This document shows positions 21,347 through 31,397 of a DNA stretch of 64,000 nt, piece after piece. How positions within the stretch are numbered: position 1 is the stretch's first letter; every line of letters begins with the position of its first letter. Origin of the DNA: Serratia liquefaciens (GTDB taxonomy: Bacteria > Pseudomonadota > Gammaproteobacteria > Enterobacterales > Enterobacteriaceae). The notes under the pieces were generated by a model. It searched no databases. It worked only from the letters and a program-made list of their open reading frames with translations, and had not been told where the DNA came from. Made by a program: the position numbers and the translations under genes. The DNA lies in contig NZ_CP088930.1 of assembly GCF_027594825.1 (NCBI RefSeq), positions 3,347,019 through 3,411,018 of the forward strand, in the 5' to 3' direction.

Positions 21347-22180
21347 ATGCAGTTAACCGTGCGAGACATGACTCTCGATCTTTCCCATCCGCGGGTGATG
21401 GGGATCCTCAACGTGACCCCGGATTCTTTTTCTGACGGCGGCCAACACAACCAGCTCAATCAGGCATTACTGCACGCGCACGCGCTGATTTCGGCCGGTG
21501 CGACCATGATTGATGTGGGCGGCGAGTCGACCAGACCGGGAGCAGCAGAGGTCAGCGAAGACGAAGAGATCGCGCGCGTAGTCCCCGTCGTTGAAGCCAT
21601 TGCCCGGCGTTTTGAAGTTTTTATCTCGGTAGATACTTCGAAAGCGGGGGTGATCCGCGAGTCGGCTCAGGCCGGTGCGCACCTGATCAACGACGTTCGC
21701 TCATTGCAGGAGCCGGGCGCATTGGCCGCTGCGGCGGAAAGCGGGTTGCCGGTGTGCCTGATGCACATGCAGGGTGAGCCGCGAACCATGCAGCAGGCAC
21801 CGCACTATGACGATCTGATTGGCGATGTGAACGCCTTTTTCCAACATCATATTGAACGCTGTAATGCCGCCGGCATTACAAATCAGAAATTGCTGCTCGA
21901 CCCCGGGTTCGGTTTCGGTAAGAATTTAGCGCACAATTATCAGCTTCTGGCCAGATTGTCCGAGTTTCATCACTTCGGCCTGCCGCTGTTGGTCGGCATG
22001 TCACGCAAGTCGATGATTGGGCAACTGCTGAATGTGCCGCCCGATCAGCGGATCATCGGCAGCGTGGCCTGTGCGGTAATCGCCGCCATGCAGGGCGCGC
22101 ACATTGTCAGAGTGCATGACGTTAAAGAAACCGTCGAGGCGATGCGTGTCGTCGAGGCAACCATTTCAGCTAAGGGATGA
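21347..22180 (+). CDS. folP: Dihydropteroate synthase
   Basis: 277 residues, (beta/alpha)8 barrel. Pterin and phosphate loops are visible: [18 protein letters not shown] at about 19-37, [11 protein letters not shown] at about 56-66, [12 protein letters not shown] and [10 protein letters not shown]. It joins p-aminobenzoate to the pterin pyrophosphate in folate synthesis and is the sulfonamide target. glmM follows after 7 bases, forming the conserved folP-glmM unit after ftsH. Confidence 0.97.
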   Translation: MQLTVRDMTLDLSHPRVMGILNVTPDSFSDGGQHNQLNQALLHAHALISAGATMIDVGGESTRPGAAEVSEDEEIARVVPVVEAIARRFEVFISVDTSKAGVIRESAQAGAHLINDVRSLQEPGALAAAAESGLPVCLMHMQGEPRTMQQAPHYDDLIGDVNAFFQHHIERCNAAGITNQKLLLDPGFGFGKNLAHNYQLLARLSEFHHFGLPLLVGMSRKSMIGQLLNVPPDQRIIGSVACAVIAAMQGAHIVRVHDVKETVEAMRVVEATISAKG

Positions 22181-22187
22181 TAGAGAC

Positions 22188-23525
22188 ATGAGCGAGCGTA
22201 AATATTTTGGTACCGACGGCATTCGTGGCAAGGTCGGTGATAGTCCTATTACCCCTGATTTCGTTCTGAAGCTGGGCTGGGCGGCGGGTAAGGTACTGGC
22301 ACGTCACGGCTCTCGTAAAATTATTATCGGCAAAGATACCCGCATCTCCGGCTACATGCTGGAGTCTGCGCTGGAAGCCGGCCTTGCCGCTGCAGGATTG
22401 TCTGCTTCTTTCACCGGTCCTATGCCGACGCCAGCAGTGGCCTATTTGACGCGTACCTTCCGTGCGGAAGCCGGTATTGTGATCTCGGCCTCCCACAACC
22501 CGTTTTACGACAACGGCATTAAATTCTTCTCCATTGATGGCGCAAAGCTGCCGGATCATGTGGAAGAAGCCATTGAAGCTGAAATGGAAAAACCGCTGAC
22601 CTGCGTAGAATCTTCCGAGTTGGGTAAAGCCAGCCGGATCATCGATGCTGCTGGCCGTTACATCGAATTCTGCAAAGGCACCTTCCCGAGCGAACTGAGC
22701 CTGAAGGGCCTGAAAATCGTGGTGGACTGCGCCAACGGCGCCACCTATCACATTGCGCCTAGCGTGCTGCGTGAATTGGGTGCCACGGTGATTGCCATCG
22801 GCGTTGAGCCGGACGGCATGAACATCAATGAAAAATGCGGTGCAACAGATGTTCGTCAACTGCAAGAACGCGTGCTGCTGGAAAAAGCGCACGTCGGTCT
22901 GGCGTTTGACGGCGATGGCGACCGGGTGATGATGGTTGATCACCTTGGCCACAAGGTCGACGGCGACCAGATCCTTTATATTATTGCCCGCGAAGGGTTG
23001 CGCCAGGGCCAGCTGCGCGGCGGTGCCGTGGGTACGCTGATGAGCAACATGGGGTTGGAGCTGGCGCTCAAACAGTTGGGCATCCCCTTTGCTCGCGCGA
23101 AAGTCGGCGACCGCTACGTCCTGGAGAAGCTGCAGGAACTGGGATGGCGAATTGGCGCGGAAAACTCCGGCCACGTGATCTTGCTGGACAAAACCACCAC
23201 CGGTGACGGCATCGTTGCCGGTCTGCAGGTACTGACGGCGATGGTCCGCAACAGCATGAGCCTGCACGATCTGTGCAGCGGCATGAAATTACTGCCGCAG
23301 ATCCTGGTCAACGTGCGCTTTGTCGGCGAGCACAACCCGCTGGAGTCGGAAGAGGTGCGTAAAATCACCGAGCAGGTTGAGGCCGAACTGGCTGGCCGTG
23401 GCCGCGTACTGCTGCGTAAATCCGGTACCGAGCCGCTGATCCGCGTGATGGTGGAAGGCGAAGACGAGCAGCAAGTGACGGCATTGGCACATCGCATTGC
23501 CGACGCGGTGAAATCTGCGGGCTAA
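22188..23525 (+). CDS. glmM: Phosphoglucosamine mutase
   Basis: 445 residues, as in E. coli. Catalytic phosphoserine S102 lies in [13 protein letters not shown]; metal loop [13 protein letters not shown] at about 240; sugar loop GEENSGH equivalent here GAENSGH; phosphate loop [12 protein letters not shown] near the C-terminus. It converts glucosamine-6-P to glucosamine-1-P for UDP-GlcNAc. The longer frame from 22104 overlaps folP and is rejected in favour of [14 protein letters not shown]. Confidence 0.98.
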   Translation: MSERKYFGTDGIRGKVGDSPITPDFVLKLGWAAGKVLARHGSRKIIIGKDTRISGYMLESALEAGLAAAGLSASFTGPMPTPAVAYLTRTFRAEAGIVISASHNPFYDNGIKFFSIDGAKLPDHVEEAIEAEMEKPLTCVESSELGKASRIIDAAGRYIEFCKGTFPSELSLKGLKIVVDCANGATYHIAPSVLRELGATVIAIGVEPDGMNINEKCGATDVRQLQERVLLEKAHVGLAFDGDGDRVMMVDHLGHKVDGDQILYIIAREGLRQGQLRGGAVGTLMSNMGLELALKQLGIPFARAKVGDRYVLEKLQELGWRIGAENSGHVILLDKTTTGDGIVAGLQVLTAMVRNSMSLHDLCSGMKLLPQILVNVRFVGEHNPLESEEVRKITEQVEAELAGRGRVLLRKSGTEPLIRVMVEGEDEQQVTALAHRIADAVKSAG

Positions 23526-23777
23526 CGCTTTTTTGATCGGTCCGGGGGCGACCGCTGCCCTCGGAAATCACAGCCTGCGAATTTTATTGGTGTTTTTTTC
23601 CGCAAACGCGCCGGTGGCTGCAAATTGCCCTTGCGTGGTTTGGCGCCTTTGGTTAGTATTCACACCCGCTTCAGTGGGCAGTTTGATATAACGCCTGCGA
23701 CTTCTTAATAAAATTAGAAGCCTTTGGGGTGTGAAGCATTTGGCACGCGGTGAAGCCGCAAGGATACGGGTACAACT

Positions 23778-24113
23778 ATGTACGAAGCTCTTCTGGTAAT
23801 TTTCCTGCTGATCTCAATCGGGCTGGTTGCTCTGATTATGCTGCAGCAAGGTAAAGGCGCTGATATGGGAGCCTCATTCGGAGCAGGTGCTTCTGGCACA
23901 TTGTTCGGTTCGAGCGGTTCCGGTAACTTCATGACCCGCATGACGGCTGTGTTGGCGACGTTGTTCTTCGTCATCAGTCTGATCCTGGGCAACCTGAGCA
24001 CCAACCAGAGCAAAAAAGGCAGCGAGTGGGAAAACCTGGGTCAGCCAGTGAAATCTGAGCAGACTACCGCGCCGGCAGCACCAACCAAGCCGAGCAGCGA
24101 TATCCCGCAGTAA
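23778..24113 (+). CDS. secG: SecG, protein-export membrane protein
   Basis: 111 residues (E. coli 110), two membrane helices at about 2-22 and 53-73 with the conserved loop GKGADMGASFGAGASGTLFGSSGSGNF between them. SecG completes the SecYEG translocon in the inner membrane. The Pro/Ala-rich tail is variable in the family. tRNA-Leu follows, as secG-leuU does in E. coli. The 250 bases before it hold no other gene I can support. Confidence 0.97.
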   Translation: MYEALLVIFLLISIGLVALIMLQQGKGADMGASFGAGASGTLFGSSGSGNFMTRMTAVLATLFFVISLILGNLSTNQSKKGSEWENLGQPVKSEQTTAPAAPTKPSSDIPQ

Positions 24114-24190
24114 GCAGCATGCAGTAACAGAGTTTGAAAACGGTTGTTGTTACCTCATTAAAATAACAGCCGTTAGCAGTAAGAATCAGT

Positions 24191-24277
24191 ACCGAGGTGG
24201 TGGAATTGGTAGACACGCTACCTTGAGGTGGTAGTGCCCTAACGGGCTTGTGGGTTCGAGTCCCATCCTCGGTACCA
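24191..24277 (+). tRNA. leuU: tRNA-Leu (anticodon GAG)
   Basis: 87 bases including encoded CCA. Seven-pair acceptor stem ACCGAGG/CCTCGGT, D-loop TGGTAGAC, anticodon GAG in CTTGAGGTG, a long variable arm (TGCCCTAACGGGCT), and T-loop GGTTCGAGTCC. Class II shape is diagnostic for leucine. The first pair is A-T here, whereas E. coli leuU has G there. Confidence 0.96.
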
Positions 24278-24292
24278 AATCCCAGAGATAAC

Positions 24293-24321
24293 TTGCAATT
24301 TTGCGATTATCGGCGTAATAT
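24293..24321 (+). promoter_or_regulatory. Sigma-70 promoter for initiator tRNA and nusA operon
   Basis: TTGCAA, 17-base spacer, TAATAT, then a G/C-rich discriminator, ending about 17 bases before the tRNA. Typical for stringently controlled stable-RNA promoters. Confidence 0.75.
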
Positions 24322-24337
24322 TTGCCACGTTTTCGGA

Positions 24338-24414
<77 letters not shown>

Positions 24415-24546
24415 CTTTCCTTTAAGTGTTTATTTTCAAATACACTTTTCGATTGAATTCCGCTTTTCTCGATCAACATTTGAAAATGACACTTGTTAGA
24501 AAGTTGCACCGAAGCCGCTCAGCGGCAAACAGGGTCCAGTTGCATA

Positions 24547-24573
24547 AAGCCCCGAATTTTCGGGGTTTTTTGT
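24547..24573 (+). terminator. Terminator 1 in the metY-rimP leader
   Basis: AGCCCCGAA-TT-TTCGGGGTTTTTT hairpin. Together with the next one it separates stable tRNA from the operon mRNA and is read through in part. Confidence 0.85.
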
Positions 24574-24593
24574 TATTTGGCAACAGAATCACT

Positions 24594-24613
24594 GGGCTAT
24601 TAGGCCCTTTTTT
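24594..24613 (+). terminator. Terminator 2 in the metY-rimP leader
   Basis: GGGC-TATTAG-GCCC followed by eight T. It lies about 19 bases before the rimP start, so its RNA could also affect rimP translation. Confidence 0.65.
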
Positions 24614-24631
24614 TATGTCTTGGGGGTGGGC

Positions 24632-25084
24632 TTGTCCACATTAGAGCAAAAATTAACAGAGATGCTTTCGGCACCGGTAGAAGCGTTGGGCTTTGAACTT
24701 GTAGGCATCGAATTTATTCGTGCGCGCCAATCGACGCTCCGTATCTATATTGACAGTGAAAACGGCATCAATGTTGACGATTGCGCTGATGTCAGCCACC
24801 AGGTCAGCGCTGTATTGGACGTCGAAGAGCCAATCACTGTCGCTTACAACTTGGAAGTCTCCTCTCCTGGCCTTGATCGCCCGATGTTCACCGCCGAACA
24901 CTATACTCGTTTCCTCGGTGATGAAGTCAGCTTGGTCCTGCGTATGGCCGTACAGAACCGTCGCAAATGGCAGGGCATTATCAAGTCTGTCGATGGCGAG
25001 ATGATCACGGTTACTGTGGAAGGGAAAGATGAAGTGTTCGCGCTGAGCAATATCCAGAAAGCGAACCTGGTACCCCACTTTTAA
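24632..25084 (+). CDS. rimP: Ribosome maturation factor RimP
   Basis: 150 residues, as in E. coli, using TTG as start codon: the protein begins [24 protein letters not shown] and GGGGG lies about 7 bases upstream. Assists 30S subunit maturation. Contains the conserved [17 protein letters not shown] at about 78-95 and ends [10 protein letters not shown]. First protein gene of the operon; nusA follows 21 bases later. Confidence 0.96.
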   Translation: MSTLEQKLTEMLSAPVEALGFELVGIEFIRARQSTLRIYIDSENGINVDDCADVSHQVSAVLDVEEPITVAYNLEVSSPGLDRPMFTAEHYTRFLGDEVSLVLRMAVQNRRKWQGIIKSVDGEMITVTVEGKDEVFALSNIQKANLVPHF

Positions 25085-25105
25085 AGTTTGGATGAGGCAA
25101 CTAGG

Positions 25106-26614
25106 ATGAATAAAGAGATTCTGGCTGTTGTTGAAGCTGTTTCCAATGAAAAATCCCTTCCGCGTGAGAAGATTTTCGAAGCGCTGGAAACCGCATTAGC
25201 CACCGCCACCAAGAAAAAATACGAGCAGGAAATCGAAGTTCGCGTCAGCATTGACCGCAAAACTGGCGATTTCGACACCTTCCGCCGTTGGGTCGCCGTA
25301 GATGAAGTGACTCAGCCAACGCGTGAAATCACGCTGGAAGCTGCGCAGTATGAAGAGCCAGGCATCGAGCTGGGCGGTTATATCGAAGATCAGATTGAAT
25401 CTGTGACCTTCGACCGTATCACCACTCAAACCGCGAAACAGGTTATCGTACAGAAAGTACGTGAAGCCGAGCGCGCTATGGTCGTTGATGCTTTCCGTCA
25501 GCACGAAGGTGAAATCGTCACCGGCGTGGTGAAGAAAGTTAACCGTGACAGCATTGCGCTGGATCTGGGCAGCAACGCCGAAGCGGTGATTGGCCGTGAA
25601 GACATGCTGCCACGTGAAAACTTCCGTCCAGGCGACCGCATCCGCGGCATCCTGTACGCCGTTCGTCCCGAGGCCCGTGGTGCTCAGCTGTTCGTCAGCC
25701 GCTCCAGCGCCGAGATGCTGAAAGAACTGTTCCGCATCGAAGTACCGGAAATCGGCGAAGAAGTGATTGAAATTAAAGCGGCAGCCCGCGATCCAGGCTC
25801 CCGTGCGAAAATTGCAGTGAAAACCAACGACAAACGCATCGACCCGGTCGGCGCTTGCGTAGGTATGCGCGGTGCGCGCGTTCAGGCCGTTTCGAGCGAG
25901 CTCGGCGGTGAACGTATCGACATCATCCTGTGGGATGATAACCCCGCGCAGTTCGTCATCAACGCCATGGCGCCGGCAGACGTTGCCTCGATCGTGGTTG
26001 ATGAAGATAATTGCACTATGGATATCGCCGTTGAAGCCAGCAATCTGGCACAGGCGATCGGCCGTAATGGCCAAAACGTGCGTTTGGCATCCCAGCTGTT
26101 AAAACAACACCGTGACGACGACCGTTGGGAACTGAACGTGATGACGGCGGACGATCTGCAGGCCAAGCACCAGGCCGAGGCTCATGCCGCCATTGATACC
26201 TTCACCAAGTATCTTGATATCGACGAAGATTTCGCCACCGTACTGGTTGAAGAAGGCTTCTCTACGCTGGAAGAATTGGCTTACGTGCCAATCAAAGAGC
26301 TGCTGGAAATCGACGGTCTGGATGAAGATATGGTTGAAGCGTTGCGCGATCGCGCCAAAGCTGCATTGACCACGCTGGCCCTGGCACAAGAAGAAAGCCT
26401 GGGCGACCAAAAACCTGCTGACGATTTGCTCAACCTGTCGGGTCTTGAGCGCAGCATGGCCTTTAAACTGGCCGCGCGTGGGGTTTGTACGCTGGAAGAT
26501 CTTGCCGAGCAGGGTGTTGACGATCTGGCTGATATTGAAGGGCTTAGCGATGAGCAAGCCGGCGAGCTGATTATGGCCGCACGTAATATCTGTTGGTTTG
26601 GCGACAACGCGTAA
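25106..26614 (+). CDS. nusA: Transcription termination/antitermination factor NusA
   Basis: 502 residues. N-terminal RNA polymerase-binding domain ([28 protein letters not shown]), S1 domain at about 135-200 ([21 protein letters not shown]), two KH domains with [20 protein letters not shown] and [15 protein letters not shown], then two acidic repeat (AR) domains characteristic of Proteobacteria. It modulates pausing, intrinsic termination and rRNA antitermination. Start at the second ATG-type site agrees with the family. Confidence 0.98.
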   Translation: MNKEILAVVEAVSNEKSLPREKIFEALETALATATKKKYEQEIEVRVSIDRKTGDFDTFRRWVAVDEVTQPTREITLEAAQYEEPGIELGGYIEDQIESVTFDRITTQTAKQVIVQKVREAERAMVVDAFRQHEGEIVTGVVKKVNRDSIALDLGSNAEAVIGREDMLPRENFRPGDRIRGILYAVRPEARGAQLFVSRSSAEMLKELFRIEVPEIGEEVIEIKAAARDPGSRAKIAVKTNDKRIDPVGACVGMRGARVQAVSSELGGERIDIILWDDNPAQFVINAMAPADVASIVVDEDNCTMDIAVEASNLAQAIGRNGQNVRLASQLLKQHRDDDRWELNVMTADDLQAKHQAEAHAAIDTFTKYLDIDEDFATVLVEEGFSTLEELAYVPIKELLEIDGLDEDMVEALRDRAKAALTTLALAQEESLGDQKPADDLLNLSGLERSMAFKLAARGVCTLEDLAEQGVDDLADIEGLSDEQAGELIMAARNICWFGDNA

Positions 26615-26638
26615 TAAACTGTAGCAGGAAGGAACAGC

Positions 26639-29326
26639 ATGACGACAGATGTAACCGTAAAATCGCTGGCAGCAGAGATTCAGACTCCAGTTGATCGCCT
26701 GGTACAGCAGTTTGCTGATGCAGGGATTAACAAGTCTGAGACAGACTCTGTAACCCAACACGAGAAAGAAGCCTTACTGGCGCACCTGAACCGTGAACAC
26801 GGTAGCGCGCCTGGTAAGCTCACGTTGCAGCGCAAAACGCGCAGCACCTTGAATATTCCGAGCACCGGCGGTAAAAGTAAATCGGTGCAAATTGAGGTCC
26901 GCAAGAAACGCACTTATGTAAATCGCGATACGCCAGAAGCCCAACAGGCTGAAGCGGCAGAGCAGGCACAGCGTGAAGCGGAAGAGCAGGCACAGCGCGA
27001 AGCGGAAGAGCTAGCGAAACGCGAAGCAGAAGCGAAGCGCGCAGCCGAAGAGCAAGCCAAACGTGAGGCCGCGGAGATTGCTAAGCGTAATTCAGCGGAA
27101 AAAGAAAAAGTGACGAATCAACATACCGACGAAATGACCAAGCCAGCTCAGGCAGAAAAAGCACGCCGTGAAGCCGAAGCCGCCGAACTGAAACGTAAAG
27201 CGGAAGAGGAAGTACGCCGTAAGGTCGAAGAAGACGCCAAACGCGTTGCGGAAGAAGCTCGCCGCATGGCAGAAGAGAACGGTGAGAAGTGGGCCGAAGC
27301 TGAAGCAGCAAGCGCTGCGGTTGAAACAGCCGATTACCACGTGACCACCTCTCAGCATGCCCGTGCAGCTGAAGACGAAAACGACGCCAAAGTTGAAGGC
27401 GAACGCCGTAGCCGCACTCGTGGCGGTAAAGCGACCAAGCAGAAGAAAGGCAACAAACTTTCCGAGTCTAAAGCAGACCGTGAAGAAGCGCGCGCCGTTA
27501 CCCGTGGCGGTAAAGGCAAGCGTAAGCCAAGCACTCTGCAGCAGGGCTTCAACAAGCCGGCTCAGGTGGTTAACCGTGACGTTGTGATCGGCGAAACCAT
27601 CACCGTAGCCGAACTGGCTAACAAGATGGCGGTTAAAGGCTCTCAGGTCATCAAAGCGATGATGAAACTGGGCGCAATGGCCACCATCAACCAGGTCATC
27701 GATCAGGAAACCGCGCAGCTGGTTGCCGAAGAGATGGGCCACAAAGTTATCCTGCGTCGTGAGAACGAGCTGGAAGAAGCGCTGATGAGCGACCGTGATA
27801 CCGGTGCAGCGGCTGAGCCACGTGCGCCAGTCGTGACCATCATGGGCCACGTCGACCACGGTAAAACTTCTTTGCTGGACTACATCCGCTCCACCAAGGT
27901 GGCAGCAGGCGAGGCCGGCGGTATTACCCAGCATATCGGTGCTTACCACGTAGAAACCGACAACGGCATGATCACCTTCCTGGATACCCCAGGCCACGCA
28001 GCCTTTACTTCAATGCGTGCCCGTGGTGCTCAGGCGACTGACATCGTTGTACTGGTTGTTGCTGCCGACGACGGCGTGATGCCGCAAACCATCGAAGCTA
28101 TCCAGCATGCGAAAGCAGCGCAGGTGCCGTTGGTGGTTGCAGTGAACAAAATTGACAAGCCGGAAGCCGATCCGGATCGCGTTAAGCAAGAACTGTCCCA
28201 GTACGGCGTTATGCCGGAAGAGTGGGGCGGCGAAGCTCAGTTCGTTCACGTATCTGCGAAAGCCGGTACCGGTATCGACGAACTGTTGAACGCTATCCTG
28301 TTGCAGTCCGAAGTTCTCGAACTGAAAGCGGTACGCAGCGGCATGGCCAGCGGCGTAGTTATCGAATCCTTCCTGGATAAAGGTCGTGGTCCGGTTGCTA
28401 CCGTACTGGTACAGGAAGGTACGCTGAACAAAGGCGATATCGTTCTGTGTGGCTTCGAATACGGCCGCGTGCGTGCGATGCGTGACGAGCTGGGTCGCGA
28501 AGTGACCTCTGCGGGTCCTTCTATTCCGGTTGAGATCCTGGGCCTGTCCAGCGTTCCTGCCGCCGGTGATGAAGCGACCGTGGTCCGTGACGAGAAGAAA
28601 GCGCGTGAAGTTGCGCTGTACCGTCAAGGCAAGTTCCGCGAAGTTAAACTGGCGCGTCAGCAGAAATCTAAACTGGAAAACATGTTTGCGAACATGACCG
28701 ACGGTGAAGTTTCTGAGCTGAACATCGTACTGAAATCCGACGTACAGGGTTCTTGTGAAGCCATCATGGATTCACTGTTGAAACTCTCTACCGACGAAGT
28801 GAAAGTGAAGATTGTTGGTTCTGGCGTCGGCGGTATCACTGAAACCGACGCAACGCTGGCAGCCGCTTCCAACGCCATCATCCTGGGCTTCAACGTCCGT
28901 GCCGACGCTTCTGCGCGCCGCGTGATTGAAGCAGAAAGCCTGGATCTGCGTTACTACTCCGTGATCTATAACCTGATCGACGAAGTGAAGCAGGCGATGA
29001 GCGGTATGTTGGCGCCTGAGTACAAGCAGCAGATCATCGGTCTGGCAGAAGTGCGTGACGTGTTCAAATCACCTAAGTTCGGTGCTATTGCCGGTTGTAT
29101 GGTTACCGAAGGTAACATCAAACGTCACAACCCAATCCGCGTTCTGCGCGACAACGTGGTTATCTATGAAGGCGAGCTGGAATCCCTGCGCCGCTTCAAA
29201 GATGACGTTAACGAAGTCCGTAACGGCATGGAATGTGGTATCGGCGTTAAGAACTACAACGACGTGCGCGTCGGCGACATGATCGAAGTCTTCGAAATCA
29301 TCGAGATCCAACGTACCATCGCTTAA
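26639..29326 (+). CDS. infB: Translation initiation factor IF-2
   Basis: 895 residues (E. coli 890). The N-terminal part holds long charged repeats ([14 protein letters not shown], about 100-240), then the G domain with [13 protein letters not shown] at about 400, DTPGHAAF and NKID, followed by domains II-IV that bind fMet-tRNA. It delivers initiator tRNA to the 30S subunit, fitting the metY gene in the same operon. A GTG at codon 158 (27110) coincides with the internal start that yields the shorter IF2 form in E. coli, so isoforms are likely. Confidence 0.98.
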   Translation: MTTDVTVKSLAAEIQTPVDRLVQQFADAGINKSETDSVTQHEKEALLAHLNREHGSAPGKLTLQRKTRSTLNIPSTGGKSKSVQIEVRKKRTYVNRDTPEAQQAEAAEQAQREAEEQAQREAEELAKREAEAKRAAEEQAKREAAEIAKRNSAEKEKVTNQHTDEMTKPAQAEKARREAEAAELKRKAEEEVRRKVEEDAKRVAEEARRMAEENGEKWAEAEAASAAVETADYHVTTSQHARAAEDENDAKVEGERRSRTRGGKATKQKKGNKLSESKADREEARAVTRGGKGKRKPSTLQQGFNKPAQVVNRDVVIGETITVAELANKMAVKGSQVIKAMMKLGAMATINQVIDQETAQLVAEEMGHKVILRRENELEEALMSDRDTGAAAEPRAPVVTIMGHVDHGKTSLLDYIRSTKVAAGEAGGITQHIGAYHVETDNGMITFLDTPGHAAFTSMRARGAQATDIVVLVVAADDGVMPQTIEAIQHAKAAQVPLVVAVNKIDKPEADPDRVKQELSQYGVMPEEWGGEAQFVHVSAKAGTGIDELLNAILLQSEVLELKAVRSGMASGVVIESFLDKGRGPVATVLVQEGTLNKGDIVLCGFEYGRVRAMRDELGREVTSAGPSIPVEILGLSSVPAAGDEATVVRDEKKAREVALYRQGKFREVKLARQQKSKLENMFANMTDGEVSELNIVLKSDVQGSCEAIMDSLLKLSTDEVKVKIVGSGVGGITETDATLAAASNAIILGFNVRADASARRVIEAESLDLRYYSVIYNLIDEVKQAMSGMLAPEYKQQIIGLAEVRDVFKSPKFGAIAGCMVTEGNIKRHNPIRVLRDNVVIYEGELESLRRFKDDVNEVRNGMECGIGVKNYNDVRVGDMIEVFEIIEIQRTIA

Positions 29327-29394
29327 CGCTAGCACATCTGCTTAAGTCTTTTCTGGGGGGCCTTGTGCCCCCCGATTTGTCTGGAGAATCCAAA

Positions 29395-29805
29395 ATGGCA
29401 AAAGAATTCAGCCGCGGTCAGCGCGTGGCACAAGAGATGCAAAAAGAGATTGCTATCATTCTGCAGCGTGAAGTCAAAGATCCGCGTATCGGCATGGCTA
29501 CCGTTTCTGGTGTAGAAGTTTCTCGTGATTTGGCCTACGCCAAAGTTTATGTCACCTTCCTGAACGTGTTGACCGAAAACGCCGATCCGGAACTGGTGCC
29601 AAACGGTATCAAAGCGCTGCAAGACGCTTCTGGCTACATCCGTACGTTGCTGGGCAAAGCCATGCGCCTGCGTGTAGTTCCTGAGCTGACCTTCGCTTAC
29701 GACAACTCCCTGGTTGAAGGCATGCGCATGTCCAACCTGGTGACCAACGTAGTGAAGAACGACGCCGAACGCCGTTCCGCATCAGGCGATGACGAGGAGG
29801 CTTAA
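29395..29805 (+). CDS. rbfA: Ribosome-binding factor A
   Basis: 136 residues with a KH-like fold, starting [19 protein letters not shown]. It helps 16S rRNA 5' processing and cold adaptation. The conserved [14 protein letters not shown] segment is at about 42-55. The stop overlaps the truB start by one base (TAATG), indicating coupled translation. Confidence 0.97.
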   Translation: MAKEFSRGQRVAQEMQKEIAIILQREVKDPRIGMATVSGVEVSRDLAYAKVYVTFLNVLTENADPELVPNGIKALQDASGYIRTLLGKAMRLRVVPELTFAYDNSLVEGMRMSNLVTNVVKNDAERRSASGDDEEA

Positions 29806-30749
29806 TGAGTCGCCCTCGTCGCCGCGGCCGTGATATCCACGGCGTCCTGTTGCTGGACAAACCGCAGGGCCTGTCGTCTAACGACGCCCTGCAAAAAGTA
29901 AAGCGCCTCTATAACGCCAACCGTGCGGGCCACACTGGCGCGCTCGACCCGCTGGCGACCGGCATGCTGCCGATTTGCCTCGGAGAGGCGACCAAGTTTT
30001 CCCAATTTCTGCTCGACTCCGACAAACGCTATCGCGTCATTGCCCGACTGGGTCAGCGCACCGATACCTCGGACGCCGACGGTCAGATCGTGCAGGAACG
30101 TCCGGTGAACTTCACCCAGGCGCAGCTCGATGTGGCGCTGGACAGCTTCCGCGGCGATATCAAGCAGGTGCCTTCGATGTATTCGGCGCTGAAGTACCAG
30201 GGCAAGAAACTCTATGAGTATGCTCGTCAGGGTATCGAAGTCCCACGTGAAGCACGCAGCATTACCGTTTACGACCTGCAGTTTATCCGCTGGGAAGGGG
30301 ACGAGCTGGAGCTGGAAATTCACTGTTCGAAAGGCACCTACATCCGCACCATTACCGACGACCTCGGTGAGCTGCTCGGGTGTGGCGCACACGTGATCTA
30401 CCTGCGTCGCCTGCAGGTGGCGACCTATCCGACCGAACGTATGGTCACATTGGAACAGCTGAACGAATTGCTGGAGCAGGCACAGGTGCAGGAAATCGCG
30501 CCGGCCGAGCTGCTCGATCCGCTGCTGATGCCGATGGACAGTCCGGTGGAGAACTACCCGGAAGTGAATTTGCTGCCGGTGGTTGCCGGATATGTCAAGC
30601 AGGGGCAGCCCGTACAGGTTGCCGGTGCACCGACTTCGGGCATGGTGCGTATCACCGAAGGTGAAGAGCGTAAATTTATCGGCGTGGGCGATATTGCCGA
30701 TGACGGTCGTGTGGCACCGCGCCGCCTGGTAGTCGAATATTTCGACTGA
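29805..30749 (+). CDS. truB: tRNA pseudouridine-55 synthase
   Basis: 314 residues. Catalytic aspartate in the [15 protein letters not shown] motif at about 43-57; PUA domain at the C-terminus ends [16 protein letters not shown]. It makes the universal pseudouridine 55 in the T-loop. Translationally coupled to rbfA; rpsO follows after about 120 bases with its own promoter. Confidence 0.98.
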   Translation: MSRPRRRGRDIHGVLLLDKPQGLSSNDALQKVKRLYNANRAGHTGALDPLATGMLPICLGEATKFSQFLLDSDKRYRVIARLGQRTDTSDADGQIVQERPVNFTQAQLDVALDSFRGDIKQVPSMYSALKYQGKKLYEYARQGIEVPREARSITVYDLQFIRWEGDELELEIHCSKGTYIRTITDDLGELLGCGAHVIYLRRLQVATYPTERMVTLEQLNELLEQAQVQEIAPAELLDPLLMPMDSPVENYPEVNLLPVVAGYVKQGQPVQVAGAPTSGMVRITEGEERKFIGVGDIADDGRVAPRRLVVEYFD

Positions 30750-30768
30750 GGGTAGAAAACGCACTGCC

Positions 30769-30797
30769 TTGCGATCGCACTGCGCTAAGGGTAGAAT
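30769..30797 (+). promoter_or_regulatory. Sigma-70 promoter of rpsO
   Basis: TTGCGA, 17-base spacer, TAGAAT, about 76 bases before the rpsO start. In E. coli the leader below it folds into a pseudoknot trapped by S15; a matching fold here is likely but not proven by eye. Confidence 0.7.
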
Positions 30798-30872
30798 GGC
30801 GCAGCTTATGCATTGGGTTGCTGAATTAGAGATCGGCGCCTGTATTTATTATCTATAATCTGGAGTATTACA

Positions 30873-31142
30873 ATGTCTCTAAGTGTTGAAGCTAAAGCTA
30901 AAATCGTAGCTGATTTCGGTCGTGGTACTAACGACAGCGGTTCTTCCGAAGTTCAGGTTGCCCTGTTGACTGCGCAGATCAACCATCTGCAAGGCCACTT
31001 CTCAGAGCACAAAAAAGATCACCACAGCCGTCGTGGTCTGCTGCGTATGGTTTCTCAGCGTCGTAAGCTGCTGGACTACCTGAAGCGTAAAGATGTAGCA
31101 CGTTACACCAGCCTGATCGAGCGTCTGGGTCTGCGTCGCTAA
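30873..31142 (+). CDS. rpsO: 30S ribosomal protein uS15
   Basis: 89 residues, as in E. coli, starting [18 protein letters not shown] with the conserved [36 protein letters not shown]. Primary 16S rRNA central-domain binder; represses its own translation in E. coli. A strong terminator separates it from pnp, but readthrough transcripts are cut by RNase enzymes at the pnp leader. Confidence 0.98.
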   Translation: MSLSVEAKAKIVADFGRGTNDSGSSEVQVALLTAQINHLQGHFSEHKKDHHSRRGLLRMVSQRRKLLDYLKRKDVARYTSLIERLGLRR

Positions 31143-31160
31143 TCTAGCGAGTTTCAGCGG

Positions 31161-31188
31161 AAAGGGGCCTATTTGGGCCCCTTTCTTC
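31161..31188 (+). terminator. Rho-independent terminator of rpsO
   Basis: AAAGGGGCC-TATTT-GGGCCCCTTT stem followed by CTTCT. Confidence 0.88.
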
Positions 31189-31260
31189 TAGGAAGCATAA
31201 GCAAATCAGGTTAATGTATTACTGATGTTTCCAAACAGGATCTTCCATTACAGAGGTTCG

Positions 31261-31316
31261 CGCGGCTAATGAGAGGCTTTGTCTCAGGCTTGAGATAAGG
31301 ATTGTCATTAGTCGCG
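31261..31316 (+). promoter_or_regulatory. pnp leader stem-loop (RNase III processing site)
   Basis: CGCGGCTAATGA (31261-31272) pairs with TCATTAGTCGCG (31305-31316), 12 bp with one G-U, enclosing a smaller hairpin TCTCA-GGCT-TGAGA. In E. coli the equivalent leader duplex is cut by RNase III and PNPase then destabilises its own mRNA. Confidence 0.85.
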
Positions 31317-31397
31317 AGGATGTAGTGAGAAGGCAAATCGAGTCACTGGCGTGTCGAGTCGTCAATACGATTGCGCGCCTAATCTAAGGATATAATT

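Noticed and set aside
31200..31390. SraG/PsrO small RNA between rpsO and pnp
   Set aside because: The location would fit the E. coli RNA, but I see no separate promoter and terminator pair to support it here.
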